This document shows, piece by piece, positions 17,994 through 26,319 of a stretch of 64,000 bases of DNA. The notes below the pieces were generated by a model. It had not been told where the DNA came from. It did not search any database and worked only from the letters and a program-made list of their open reading frames with translations. The DNA is taken from the NCBI RefSeq assembly GCF_000708755.2, contig NZ_JGVU02000001.1, positions 434,001 through 498,000 of the forward strand, given 5' to 3'. Numbering within the stretch: position 1 is the stretch's first letter; the number at the start of each line of letters is the position of its first letter. Both the position numbers and the translations under genes were made by a program. The stretch comes from Metabacillus indicus LMG 22858 (lineage in GTDB: Bacteria > Bacillota > Bacilli > Bacillales > Bacillaceae).

Positions 17994-18805
17994 GCTGGTT
18001 TTATATAATCAGGAAAATCGGTCGTAATGCCGTCCAAATCAAGCTGAAGAAACGCATTTGCAGATCTTCTGTCACGGATGGTGTAGGGAATGATTTTCAT
18101 GTCATGTGCGTGAATGCGGGAAATCAGCTTTTTTGTCACCAGGCGTTTGTTTGGATTTACGTAGTTTGCATATTTTTTGAACTCTTCCAGCTGGGCATTT
18201 GAGATTCCCTTTGGTGTGAATTTTACGAGTACGCCAATTGGGACAGTCGGAGCGATATCATGAAACAGCTTCATTGAATTCGTATCAAACGACTGAACAA
18301 TGATTTTGGGTTCACGGTTTTCAATGAGCCCCCTGCCTGCAAGCGCGTCATAGACTTTCTGCTCAATTCCGGGATAAAGGGCAGGGCTTTTGAGTTCAAT
18401 CAGCAATCCGCATTTTTGAGGATACCGGTCGAGAACTTCATCAAACGTCGGGATGCGCTCCCCTGCAAAAACGGGATCAAACCAGCTCCCTGCATCTAAG
18501 GCCTGAAGTTCGCGACGGGTCAAGTCACGTACATTGCCTTTGCCGTTTGTTGTCCGCTCGACAGAATCGTCGTGGATCACCATCAGTTTTCCGTCTTTGC
18601 TCAGCTGGAGATCAATTTCGATAAAGTCGGCTTTCATGTCCATTGCCTTGTCAAAGGATGCCAGGGTGTTCTCGGGTGCATATCCCGAAGCTCCCCTGTG
18701 GGCAATTGTCAGCATGGATTTTGCTTGCCCGCGGTGTGAAATCTTTTTTATGAAATAAATAACTGCCAGTATAATGACTGCAGCAGCAATCACAATCGTT
18801 TCCAT
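17984..18805 (-). CDS. Glycerophosphodiester phosphodiesterase, membrane-anchored
   Basis: A 273-residue GDPD that splits glycerophosphodiesters into an alcohol and glycerol-3-phosphate. One N-terminal membrane helix (residues 3-20) is followed by the catalytic barrel, with His36-Arg37 (AHRGASGYAPENT), Glu63/Asp65 (FIEIDLQLSKDG) and His78 (VIHDD). The start at 18,805 is placed by GGGAGGG; the frame continues upstream without ribosome sites. Lack of a cleavable signal suggests an anchored enzyme acting outside, perhaps on lipoteichoic acid or phospholipid fragments. It is divergent from the two-component system. Confidence 0.9.
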   Translation of the reverse strand: METIVIAAAVIILAVIYFIKKISHRGQAKSMLTIAHRGASGYAPENTLASFDKAMDMKADFIEIDLQLSKDGKLMVIHDDSVERTTNGKGNVRDLTRRELQALDAGSWFDPVFAGERIPTFDEVLDRYPQKCGLLIELKSPALYPGIEQKVYDALAGRGLIENREPKIIVQSFDTNSMKLFHDIAPTVPIGVLVKFTPKGISNAQLEEFKKYANYVNPNKRLVTKKLISRIHAHDMKIIPYTIRDRRSANAFLQLDLDGITTDFPDYIKPAKA

Positions 18806-18933
18806 AAATCTGTCCCTCCCGTTCAAGCTTGTCTTTTTATAGTACCCCAGTTCAGGAATGTTTGCCAGCTGGATGGTAAGAGTTCTCATGGAACTGTGAT
18901 ATACTGCAAGTAAAAAAACACAGGGGAGTTCGT

Positions 18934-19626
18934 ATGGAAAAAATTCTGGTCGTGGAAGATGAAGTGAAAATTGCGCGTGTTCTGAAGCTTGAGCTGGAAT
19001 TTGAAGGGTACAGCGTCCATTCTGTACATGACGGCCTTGAAGCGCTCGAGGAAATCCGTTCTTCTTCATGGGACTGCATCCTTCTTGATGTCATGCTGCC
19101 CGGGGTTACTGGTTTGGAAGTGCTGAGACGGCTCAGGGCACAGGATGACCAAACACCGGTTATTCTTTTGACAGCCCGTGATACCCTGCCGGATAAAGTG
19201 AGCGGACTTGATCAGGGAGCAAATGATTATATAACTAAGCCTTTTCAGATTGAAGAACTTCTTGCAAGGATCAGAGTATGCCTTCGTTCAGCGAAGCCTG
19301 CTCATGTTCAGAAAGAAGCAGAAATTCTAAAGGCGGGAAATCTTATAGTGAACATAAAAACAAGGGACGTAACACGAGGAGATGACTCAATTGAATTAAC
19401 TCCGCGTGAATTTGATCTTCTTGTGTATTTGCTTTCGCATAAAAATCAGGTTTTAAACAGGGAGCAGATTCTAAACGCAGTGTGGGGGTTTGATTACTAC
19501 GGAGACACAAATGTTGTTGATGTGTACATACGGTACTTGAGAAAGAAAATTGACAGCGGCGATAATCAGCCCCTCATCCACACTTCTAGAGGGGTCGGGT
19601 ATTCTATCAAGGAGCCAGCAGAATGA
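18934..19626 (+). CDS. ykoG: OmpR-family response regulator, YkoG-like
   Basis: A 230-residue regulator with a receiver domain (phospho-acceptor Asp52 in ILLDVMLPG, acidic EDE at 8-10, conserved Lys in ITKPF) and a winged helix C-terminal domain (RYLRKKIDSG). It forms an operon with the kinase (4-base overlap, ATGA) and two PepSY genes downstream, the same content as ykoG-ykoH-ykoI of B. subtilis. AGGGGAG precedes the ATG. Target genes probably include the adjacent PepSY genes. Confidence 0.9.
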   Translation: MEKILVVEDEVKIARVLKLELEFEGYSVHSVHDGLEALEEIRSSSWDCILLDVMLPGVTGLEVLRRLRAQDDQTPVILLTARDTLPDKVSGLDQGANDYITKPFQIEELLARIRVCLRSAKPAHVQKEAEILKAGNLIVNIKTRDVTRGDDSIELTPREFDLLVYLLSHKNQVLNREQILNAVWGFDYYGDTNVVDVYIRYLRKKIDSGDNQPLIHTSRGVGYSIKEPAE

Positions 19627-20981
19627 AAATCAGCCATAAAATCCAGCTGTTTTCAACGGTATGGATGCTGATTATTGTCCTTGGCATTCATGCGGCCATT
19701 TATTTTCTTTTTTTAACAGTCACTCTTGATCGCGAGGTTGAACGAACGGAGAAGCAGGCACATGCCGTTGCAGCAGCATTAAAGGAAGAAGACGGCAGAA
19801 CGATGAATACAACGAATCTTTTAAGGGCTTATTTACCTGCAGATGGAATGATCCGAATCATTGACGAGTCGTCAAGGCAGCTTGCCACTGTTTCTAAAAA
19901 AGGAGAGTACCGTTCAGATTTTGATCCGGATTACTCAGCTTCTGAAAGTAGCGGCACTGTCAAATCTGATGGTGTCACCTTCTCAAGGGCTGCCATTCCT
20001 CTCATCTGGACGGACGGTGGAGTTGTCCAGCTTGAGGTGACAGAAAACCTTTCGCATGTTGATGAGGATATGGACCGGCTGAAGGTCGTCCTAGCCCTGG
20101 CTTCTCTTTTTGTGCTGCTGCCGATCTTTGCAGCGGGCAGCACATTAAGCAGAATCATCCTGAAACCCATTCACACGCTAATACAAACGATGGAAGAAAT
20201 TCAAAAGAAAGAAACGTTCAAAAAAATAGAGACAAACAGCGGTTCAAAAAAAGATGAACTTCATCAAATGACCGAAACATTCAATAAAATGATCGGGCTG
20301 ATTCAGACGAATTTTGAAAAACAGCAGCAGTTTGTGTCTGATGCAAGTCATGAACTGAAGACTCCTCTGACGGTCATTGAAAGCTATGCTAAACTGCTGA
20401 AACGATGGGGCACAAAAAAGCCTGAGATTATGGAAGAAGCGGTTGAAGCCATCTATTCCGAAGCAGTAAGAATGAAAGAAATGACAGCCCAGCTCCTCCT
20501 GCTTGCAGAAAATGATGCACACATGCAGGCTGAAACGAAAAGAACAGATGCAGCAGCTATATGCAGGCAAACAGGGAAAAGCCTGGAACAGGTATATCAA
20601 AGAAGGGTGGTCTATCACTTTTTCAAGCAGGAAGTGATGGTGTCTGCAGATGAGTTAAAGCTAAAACAGCTGCTCTTTATCTTACTTGATAATGCCTTTA
20701 AATACAGCGAAGAAGAAATTGAATGCACAATCGATCAAAAGGGGGACATGATTCATTTTTGCATCAGAGACAGCGGGATCGGCATCCCCAAAAAAGATCT
20801 CCCCTTTGTTTTTGAGCGGTTTTTCAGAGTGGATAAAGCACGTGCCAGGGGAACTGGAGGAACGGGCCTTGGCCTGTCGATTGCCCGGAAAATTGTCGCT
20901 GCACATAATGGCGAGATTCGGATTGACAGTTCAGAAGGACAGGGAACAGAAGTTCATGTGTATCTCCCTGCTTTCTCATGA
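19623..20981 (+). CDS. ykoH: Sensor histidine kinase, YkoH-like
   Basis: A 452-residue membrane kinase: helix 1 (residues 10-34), an extracellular loop of about 115 residues, helix 2 (154-172), HAMP linker, HisKA with phospho-accepting His243 in SDASHELKTPLTV, and an HATPase domain (N box LLDNAFKYS, G1 DSGIGIP, G2 GTGGTGLGLSIA). The signal is unknown; partnership with PepSY proteins suggests a cell-envelope or protease-related stimulus. Its start overlaps the regulator stop. Confidence 0.92.
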   Translation: MKISHKIQLFSTVWMLIIVLGIHAAIYFLFLTVTLDREVERTEKQAHAVAAALKEEDGRTMNTTNLLRAYLPADGMIRIIDESSRQLATVSKKGEYRSDFDPDYSASESSGTVKSDGVTFSRAAIPLIWTDGGVVQLEVTENLSHVDEDMDRLKVVLALASLFVLLPIFAAGSTLSRIILKPIHTLIQTMEEIQKKETFKKIETNSGSKKDELHQMTETFNKMIGLIQTNFEKQQQFVSDASHELKTPLTVIESYAKLLKRWGTKKPEIMEEAVEAIYSEAVRMKEMTAQLLLLAENDAHMQAETKRTDAAAICRQTGKSLEQVYQRRVVYHFFKQEVMVSADELKLKQLLFILLDNAFKYSEEEIECTIDQKGDMIHFCIRDSGIGIPKKDLPFVFERFFRVDKARARGTGGTGLGLSIARKIVAAHNGEIRIDSSEGQGTEVHVYLPAFS

Positions 20982-21032
20982 AATTTTAATGTTTGGGGTT
21001 TATGCTGAACATATAGATTAAGGGGGGAGCTC

Positions 21033-21722
21033 ATGCCAAACAAATGGACGGTGCTGATAACTTTCATTCTTTTAGCAGGTGCAGCATCACTGGCTGTTAT
21101 GGTTTTTTTCAAGGACGAGCCTCTCACTGAAGCAGAGGCGAGAACACTTGTTAACAGCCAGTACTCTGGAACAATCACTGCACTCGAAGAGACACGGGCA
21201 GACGGAGAACATCTTTTCATTGCTGAACTTGAGGAAAAGGGAGCCCTGTACTCGGTGTCCGTCGATGCTGATGCCGGTAAAATTAAAGAACTGAAAAAAA
21301 TAAAAGACGTTGATGAGAAAAGAAGTCTTCCTGTTACAACGGCAGAAGCGAAGGAAATTGCTGAGGAGCAATATCAAGGAAAGGTAGAATCATTGTCCTA
21401 CGATGAACCTGAACAGGCTTACAGCATCCGGCTTGTAGCCGGCAAGGATGAAATTTCGCTGAAGATGGATGCGTCAAGCGGGAAGATACTATCTGAAGAC
21501 CGGAAGACAATAGGTTCAAACAATCCGAAGGTGAAGCTGACAGAAGAACAGGCGATTGAAATTGCAAGGAAAGAAGCAAAGGGTGAGGTTGGTGATCTTG
21601 ACCTTGAAGAGGAGGACGGCCGGCTATATTACGAGGTTGAAATTGAAAATGGCGAGAATGAGACAACCGTTCAAGTCGATGCTTTTACAGGAACTGTCCT
21701 TTCCGTTTCTGTTGAAGATTAA
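21033..21722 (+). CDS. PepSY-domain membrane-anchored protein
   Basis: A 229-residue protein with one N-terminal membrane anchor (residues 6-24) and three successive PepSY-type repeats: LTEAEARTLVNSQYSG (near 36), VTTAEAKEIAEEQYQG (near 102) and LTEEQAIEIARKEAKG (near 169). PepSY domains often inhibit or chaperone proteases. It starts 51 bases after the kinase with GGGGGGAG upstream, so is part of the TCS transcript, and ends at a terminator. It probably acts outside the membrane as a signal or protease modulator. Confidence 0.85.
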   Translation: MPNKWTVLITFILLAGAASLAVMVFFKDEPLTEAEARTLVNSQYSGTITALEETRADGEHLFIAELEEKGALYSVSVDADAGKIKELKKIKDVDEKRSLPVTTAEAKEIAEEQYQGKVESLSYDEPEQAYSIRLVAGKDEISLKMDASSGKILSEDRKTIGSNNPKVKLTEEQAIEIARKEAKGEVGDLDLEEEDGRLYYEVEIENGENETTVQVDAFTGTVLSVSVED

Positions 21723-21726
21723 AAGT

Positions 21727-21756
21727 GAACCTTTTGCCATCAAAAGGTTCTTTTTT
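21727..21756 (+). terminator. Terminator after PepSY gene
   Basis: GAACCTTTT and AAAAGGTTC form the stem, followed by six T. Confidence 0.88.
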
Positions 21757-21867
21757 ATCGTTTACACCAGAAACTAATCGATTTCTCATCAAATTCTAAT
21801 CTTTCTCTCTCTTGTTTATCATTTTTCAGAGGTAGGATAAATGTATACAAACCAAGGAGGAATTCAG

Positions 21868-22413
21868 ATGAAAAAAACAGCAGCTATTTTAACCGGAGCA
21901 TTAATTGTCGGAGGAATCGGGGTAGGTTCACAGTTTATCACGCCTGGAGATAAAGCGCTGGCAGAAAAAACAGCAGAAGAACAAAATTTGAAAATCAGCT
22001 ATGAAAAAGCAAAAGAAATCGTTCTGAAGGAGAAAAAGGGCAGTATATCAGAAATGGAGCTTGAGCAGGAGGCTGACGGCTGGGTTTATGAAGCCGAAGT
22101 GAAGTCAAAAGGAATAGAATACGATTTTACCATTAACGCCGATACCGGCGAAGTGACAAAAATGCATGAGGACGACGAAAGCAGCGATGACGGCAGTGTA
22201 AATCAGGATGAGGTTAAAGTGACAATGGAAGAGGCCAAAAAGGCTGCTTTAAAAGAAGTGAAAGGCAAGGTCACTGAAGCGGAGCTTGAAAGTGATGACG
22301 GCCAGGCTGTCTACAAGTTTGAGATCGTGGCAGAAGACGGCAGAGAAGCTGAAGTTGAAATTTCCGCTGAAAGCGGAGAAACGGTCAAAACGGAATGGGA
22401 AGATAAAGACTGA
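21868..22413 (+). CDS. ykoI: Secreted PepSY-domain protein, YkoI-like
   Basis: A 181-residue acidic protein with a signal peptide or anchor (residues 1-33) and two PepSY repeats (KISYEKAKEIVLKEKKGS near 47 and VTMEEAKKAALKEVKGK near 122) joined by a Ser/Asp linker (DDESSDDGS). It resembles B. subtilis YkoI beside ykoGH. It has its own AAGGAGG ribosome site and lies between two terminators, so it is likely a separate transcript controlled by the TCS. Confidence 0.85.
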   Translation: MKKTAAILTGALIVGGIGVGSQFITPGDKALAEKTAEEQNLKISYEKAKEIVLKEKKGSISEMELEQEADGWVYEAEVKSKGIEYDFTINADTGEVTKMHEDDESSDDGSVNQDEVKVTMEEAKKAALKEVKGKVTEAELESDDGQAVYKFEIVAEDGREAEVEISAESGETVKTEWEDKD

Positions 22414-22420
22414 TATAAGT

Positions 22421-22456
22421 ATCCCTCAGGGTGCCCTCAGGGCGTTTGAGGGATTT
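22421..22456 (+). terminator. Terminator after ykoI
   Basis: ATCCCTCA and TGAGGGAT stem, inner GCCCTCAGGGC dyad, then TTTTC. Confidence 0.75.
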
Positions 22457-22548
22457 TCTCAAATCTCCACTCTTGTCCTATATCAATCTCTATCATTCTA
22501 CATATTTTGATAAGGAAAGTGAATAAGAGGTGAAATGGAGGAAGAGAC

Positions 22549-22635
22549 ATGTCAGGTGGATACGAAAACGGCTTCGCGCTTGTAGTTGTATTGTTTATTC
22601 TTTTAATCATTGTAGGAGCGTCATTCTTCAACTAA
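22549..22635 (+). CDS. YjcZ-family spore/sporulation small protein
   Basis: A 28-residue peptide, mostly one membrane helix (FALVVVLFILLIIVGASFF) after a Gly-rich start MSGGYENG. This is the YjcZ/YtzN pattern of tiny sporulation membrane proteins in Bacillaceae. GGAGG lies 9 bases before the ATG and a strong terminator follows, so it is an independent gene. Its exact role in the spore is unknown. Confidence 0.85.
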   Translation: MSGGYENGFALVVVLFILLIIVGASFFN

Positions 22636-22651
22636 GTATAACATGACAAAG

Positions 22652-22689
22652 AGAAGCTGCTGATGAGTAAGATCAGCAGCTTCTTTTTA
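22652..22689 (+). terminator. Terminator after yjcZ-like gene
   Basis: GAAGCTGCTGAT and ATCAGCAGCTTC form a perfect 12-bp stem, followed by TTTTT. Confidence 0.92.
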
Positions 22690-22869
22690 TGTTTCTTGAA
22701 AGGCTGCAGCTTCGGTGCGGGGCGTATAAAGGCAATTGCTGATTTTTGGCGGAATTTGTTAAAAATGGACAAATTCCACATAGCAATCTCCTGTACGCTG
22801 AATAGGATATGCTATGAGAAAATAATTTTTCTCATAAGCCTCATGTTTGTAAGACACCTCTTCCTGCTT
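22690..22869. other. Intergenic stretch between two plus-strand terminators
   Basis: No convincing gene. A frame crossing it (22663-22902) runs through both terminators and lacks a ribosome site. A short non-coding transcript ended by the 22,870 hairpin is possible but unproven. Confidence 0.3.
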
Positions 22870-22900
22870 GCGCATGCTGACACCGGCATGCGCTTTTTTT
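22870..22900 (+). terminator. Plus-strand terminator with no assigned gene
   Basis: GCGCATGC, an 8-base loop and GCATGCGC are followed by seven T on the plus strand. The nearest plus gene already ends at 22,689; the minus-strand floT stop is 8 bases away but would have no U tract. Confidence 0.8.
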
Positions 22901-22907
22901 GAGGCAA

Positions 22908-24428
22908 TTATTCAGCTTGATCTGTATCTTTTTGTCTTGATGAAAGCTGATCGATGCTTTGTCTGATATTCCCTTTGCCGGAATAGTTTTCGATCAGTTC
23001 TTTCATATCAATGCCGGATGATGCCTTCAGTGTTTCCTGCAGGGAGCTCATGAGATTGGTGGCATAGCCTGTGATTTTATTCGCCCCGCTGTTTTCTCCG
23101 CCGCCTCCAGTGTCCACGACAGTAATTTTGTCAATGTTGGACAGGGGCGCAGCTACTTGCTTGGCATATTCAGGAAGCATCTTCACAATCATATCGAGTA
23201 CGGCTGCCTTGCCGTATTGTTCAAAGGCTTCTGCAATTTTTTCCTTAGCTTCAGCTTCTGCAAGTCCTTTGAGGCGGATGATTTCAGCTTCTGTTTCCCC
23301 TTGAGCACGCTCGGCTTCAGCCTTTGCGAGACCGTCCATGCGGATTCGTTCAGCTTCTGCTCTTGCAAGTGCCTCGATGCGGTATTGATTCGCGTCGGCA
23401 TCTGCAAGCTGTTTCGCTTTTTCTGCTGCAGCGGCTTGTTCTACTGAATAACGGTCAGCGTCTGCTTTTTTCTTTACTTCAGAATCGTATTGAAGCTCGC
23501 GGCGCAGGATTTCTCTTTCTTCAAGCTCGATCTGCTTCTGGCGTTCAATGATTTTGACCTGCATTTCCTGTTCAGTGACCTTCTGCCGTGCTTTTGCCGC
23601 TTCAAGGTCATAGGCTTGGTCAGCGTTTGCTTTAGCCGTATCCTGGTCTCTTCTGTACTCTGCCATTTTCAGCTGATTCATTTTTTCAGCTTCTGCAATT
23701 TCTGTTGCCCTCTCAAGCTCTGATTTTTTTGCTTCTTTTGCTGCCTCAGCACGTTTAATGCGCGTTTCTTTCTCGGCTTCCGCTGTTGCAATATCTGCGT
23801 CCCGCTTCACCTGAGCGATACGGGGCTTTCCAAGTGAATCGAGATATCCGTTTTTGTCGCGGACATCTTTAATGGTAAAGGAGACGATGACAAGACCCAT
23901 TTTTGCCAGGTCCTGAGAAGCGACCCGCTGTACTTCCTGTGAAAACTTCTCCCTGTTTTTGTAGATTTCCTCTACCGTCATAGAGCCAAGAATGGAGCGC
24001 AGGTGCCCTTCGAGGACTTCACGTGCCTCCTGCTCTCTGTCTGTTTTTGATTTCCCGAGAAATTGTTCGGCAGCGGTTGCGATCTCGCCTATAGAACCTC
24101 CGATTTTAATAATCGCGGTGCCGTCCGCCATGACCGGAACCCCTTGTTCTGTATACACTTCCGGAGTTGATACATCAAGCTTGCTTGACAGGAGGCTCAG
24201 CGGTTCAGCCTGCTGAAAGACAGGCAGCACGAAAGTTCCTCCTCCGCGTACAATTTTAATTTTATTGCTGTTTTCATCCATGTGGACATTTTTGCTGCCC
24301 AGATAGCTTCCCGTAACAATCAATGCTTCATCAGGTCCTGCAGTACGGTACTTGGCTACAAAAACGGCAAGCAGAGCGATTAGGACAAAAAGAGCAATTC
24401 CAGCAATGATAATGATAGTAGTTAACAT
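22908..24428 (-). CDS. floT: Flotillin-like protein
   Basis: FloT (YuaG) scaffolds functional membrane microdomains. The 506-residue protein has an N-terminal membrane hairpin (residues 3-25), an SPFH/PHB domain (about 25-200) and a long coiled-coil flotillin domain rich in Glu-Ala repeats (about 205-420), then a tail with ENSGANKITGYATNLMSSL. AGGAGG precedes the ATG. It lies 10 bases after yuaF, as in B. subtilis, under the sigma-W promoter upstream of yuaF; the third gene yuaI is absent here. Confidence 0.95.
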   Translation of the reverse strand: MLTTIIIIAGIALFVLIALLAVFVAKYRTAGPDEALIVTGSYLGSKNVHMDENSNKIKIVRGGGTFVLPVFQQAEPLSLLSSKLDVSTPEVYTEQGVPVMADGTAIIKIGGSIGEIATAAEQFLGKSKTDREQEAREVLEGHLRSILGSMTVEEIYKNREKFSQEVQRVASQDLAKMGLVIVSFTIKDVRDKNGYLDSLGKPRIAQVKRDADIATAEAEKETRIKRAEAAKEAKKSELERATEIAEAEKMNQLKMAEYRRDQDTAKANADQAYDLEAAKARQKVTEQEMQVKIIERQKQIELEEREILRRELQYDSEVKKKADADRYSVEQAAAAEKAKQLADADANQYRIEALARAEAERIRMDGLAKAEAERAQGETEAEIIRLKGLAEAEAKEKIAEAFEQYGKAAVLDMIVKMLPEYAKQVAAPLSNIDKITVVDTGGGGENSGANKITGYATNLMSSLQETLKASSGIDMKELIENYSGKGNIRQSIDQLSSRQKDTDQAE

Positions 24429-24438
24429 AAAATACCTC

Positions 24439-24978
24439 CTAAAGTGTATCCTCGAATGGCTGATAGGGTGCTACATAGACGATGCTGTTTTTGCTTTCAA
24501 TCACCAGTATTTTCGTGCCTCCGGCAATTGGTGTATGATCAAAGCTTGAGGCCGTTTTTGAAATGGACCCCACACTGCTTGTAAGCAGCACTTCTCCAAA
24601 GCCGTCTGCAGGAATAGATGTAATGACCTGTCCTGTTCGTCCTTTTAAATCCGATTCATGATAAGAAAGAGACTCTTCTGCAGATGACAAAGGGACAAGG
24701 ACGAAAAAATGAAGAAGAGCAACAAGGACACCGGATGCCATAACGGAAAGAACAGCAGATAATATGGTAGAGAAGATGCCGGTTACTTCAAAGATGTATC
24801 CGCCCGCACAGAAGAATGTGATAAAAGCGAGAACAAGAGTGGGACTGAAAAAAGGTACGGCTTCGCTCATTCCTTCAAAGATGTCTCCGAAAAAGACGAA
24901 GAGAAGAGTCAGAACACCGGCAATAATGAGTCCTGCAAGGTAAATGCTCTCAATAGTATGAACTGAAATGCTGATCAC
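24439..24978 (-). CDS. yuaF: NfeD-like membrane protein YuaF
   Basis: A 179-residue membrane protein with four hydrophobic segments (about 12-30, 43-62, 64-85, 88-100) and a C-terminal OB-fold NfeD domain (SDLKGRTGQVITSIPADGFGEV). YuaF associates with flotillin microdomains. The GTG at 24,978 overlaps its ribosome site AGGGGGTGATC; a non-standard start a few codons later (GTGATCAGC then ATT) is conceivable. First gene of the yuaF-floT operon. Confidence 0.88.
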   Translation of the reverse strand: MISISVHTIESIYLAGLIIAGVLTLLFVFFGDIFEGMSEAVPFFSPTLVLAFITFFCAGGYIFEVTGIFSTILSAVLSVMASGVLVALLHFFVLVPLSSAEESLSYHESDLKGRTGQVITSIPADGFGEVLLTSSVGSISKTASSFDHTPIAGGTKILVIESKNSIVYVAPYQPFEDTL

Positions 24979-25030
24979 CCCCTGACCGTTTTAAACTGAG
25001 GAAGAAAAGGAATAGGCCTTCAATCAGTAA

Positions 25031-25056
25031 TACGCTCAATTTTACAGAAAGTTTCA
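25031..25056 (-). promoter_or_regulatory. Sigma-W promoter of yuaF-floT
   Basis: On the minus strand TGAAAC (25056-25051), a 16-base spacer and CGTA (25034-25031) match the sigma-W consensus exactly. The B. subtilis yuaFGI operon is a known sigma-W target. Confidence 0.9.
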
Positions 25057-25114
25057 TTAATTCTAAATAATGGAGCTGTGGTAAGATAAATCAAAAATCA
25101 GCAGGTGAAAAACA

Positions 25115-26197
25115 ATGAATGAAAAACTCGCAAAAGAAATCGTATCAAGAACAATGTCCATCATTCCATATAACATAAATGTCATGGACAAAGACGGCAC
25201 AATCATTGGCTCAGGAGATAAGAAAAGGCTTGGAGACATTCATACGGGTGCAATAAGTGTCATTCAAACCGGGAAAAAAGCCGTTGTATCAGAAGAAGAC
25301 GGCAAGAAACGGATGAAAAAAGGAGTCAACCTCCCAATCTATTTTCATCACGAATTAATTGGAGTCATTGGCATTACAGGGGATCCGGATGTGGTCGGGC
25401 CGCTCGGAGAACTTGTGAAAATGGCGGCAGAACTGACCGTTGAGCAGGCATATTTGTCCGATCAAATACGGTGGAATGAAACGTTGAGGCAGGAAACACT
25501 GATTCAGCTGATAAAAGGAGAAATAACGGACAGGAGAGAATTTGCAGAACGGGCGCAAAGGCTGCGGATCAATCTGGACATTGAAAGGCAGGCTATTGTC
25601 TTTATTTTAAAAGAGGATATGAACTTAAAGAAACGGAACATGTTCTTAAAACAGCTTGAAGCCGCTGCAGATGAAGATGGCTTGATTGTCATTCCGGGTG
25701 CTGGTGAAATTGTGCTTCTTAAAGACAGCCGCTCTAGTCAAAGCCCCGCATTTTTACTGAAAATGGCGGAATTCTCGCAGCAATATTCGCTTAGAGGGGC
25801 AGCGGGCTACGTTTATAAGGGATTTAACGGCCCTGCCCTTTCGTATGAAGGTGCAAAGGAGGCCCTTGCTTCAGGAGGAGGGGGAGAAGGTTCATTTATT
25901 GACTATAAAGAAATGGCGCTGCCTGTATTGATTCGAAGAGGATATGACAGGCAAAAAGATGTTTACTTGCAGGATATTAAGAACACTTTTGAAGAAATGG
26001 ACAAAAATGGGGAGCTTCTTGACACCCTGCGATTATTTTTCAATCAGAACGGAGATATGAACCATACAGCAGAAGAGCTGTTTATTCATCGAAATACACT
26101 AAGATACAGGCTGGATAAAATAGAAGAATCGACCTCTTTGAACCCGCGGAAAATGAAAGATTTACTGACGCTTTATACGGCATTGCTGGTTGTCTGA
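25115..26197 (+). CDS. CdaR-type sugar diacid/glycerate regulator
   Basis: A 360-residue transcriptional activator of the CdaR family: an N-terminal sugar diacid recognition domain (1-135, IVSRTMSIIPYNINVMDKDG), a middle GGDEF-like region and a C-terminal PucR-type helix-turn-helix (HTAEELFIHRNTLRYRLDKIEE, near 325). It is upstream of a GntP-type permease and glycerate kinase, so it likely activates glycerate or sugar-acid use. E. coli CdaR activates garPLRK and gudPD in the same way. CAGCAGGTG is a weak ribosome site before the ATG. Confidence 0.88.
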   Translation: MNEKLAKEIVSRTMSIIPYNINVMDKDGTIIGSGDKKRLGDIHTGAISVIQTGKKAVVSEEDGKKRMKKGVNLPIYFHHELIGVIGITGDPDVVGPLGELVKMAAELTVEQAYLSDQIRWNETLRQETLIQLIKGEITDRREFAERAQRLRINLDIERQAIVFILKEDMNLKKRNMFLKQLEAAADEDGLIVIPGAGEIVLLKDSRSSQSPAFLLKMAEFSQQYSLRGAAGYVYKGFNGPALSYEGAKEALASGGGGEGSFIDYKEMALPVLIRRGYDRQKDVYLQDIKNTFEEMDKNGELLDTLRLFFNQNGDMNHTAEELFIHRNTLRYRLDKIEESTSLNPRKMKDLLTLYTALLVV

Positions 26198-26213
26198 TTG
26201 TGCACATGCACAA
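26198..26213 (+). promoter_or_regulatory. Candidate CdaR operator
   Basis: TTGTGCACATGCACAA has 7-bp inverted arms around CA. It lies between the regulator stop and the GntP gene. The regulator is inferred from position only. Confidence 0.4.
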
Positions 26214-26241
26214 AAAAGAGGCAATGGCAGGCCGTCTTTTT
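26207..26241 (+). terminator. Weak terminator after cdaR-like gene
   Basis: AAAAAAGAGGC and GCCGTCTTTTTT pair with one bulged G. It would separate cdaR from gntP. Confidence 0.5.
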
Positions 26242-26319
26242 TTGTCTGTACGGACAATGAATTCATAAAAGTAAGCGATTACAATTAAGAGAGTGAAAAG
26301 AGAGAAGGAGGAAATCACG

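Noticed and set aside
22663-22902. 79-codon plus-strand frame after the yjcZ-like gene
   Set aside because: It runs through two terminator hairpins and lacks a ribosome site.
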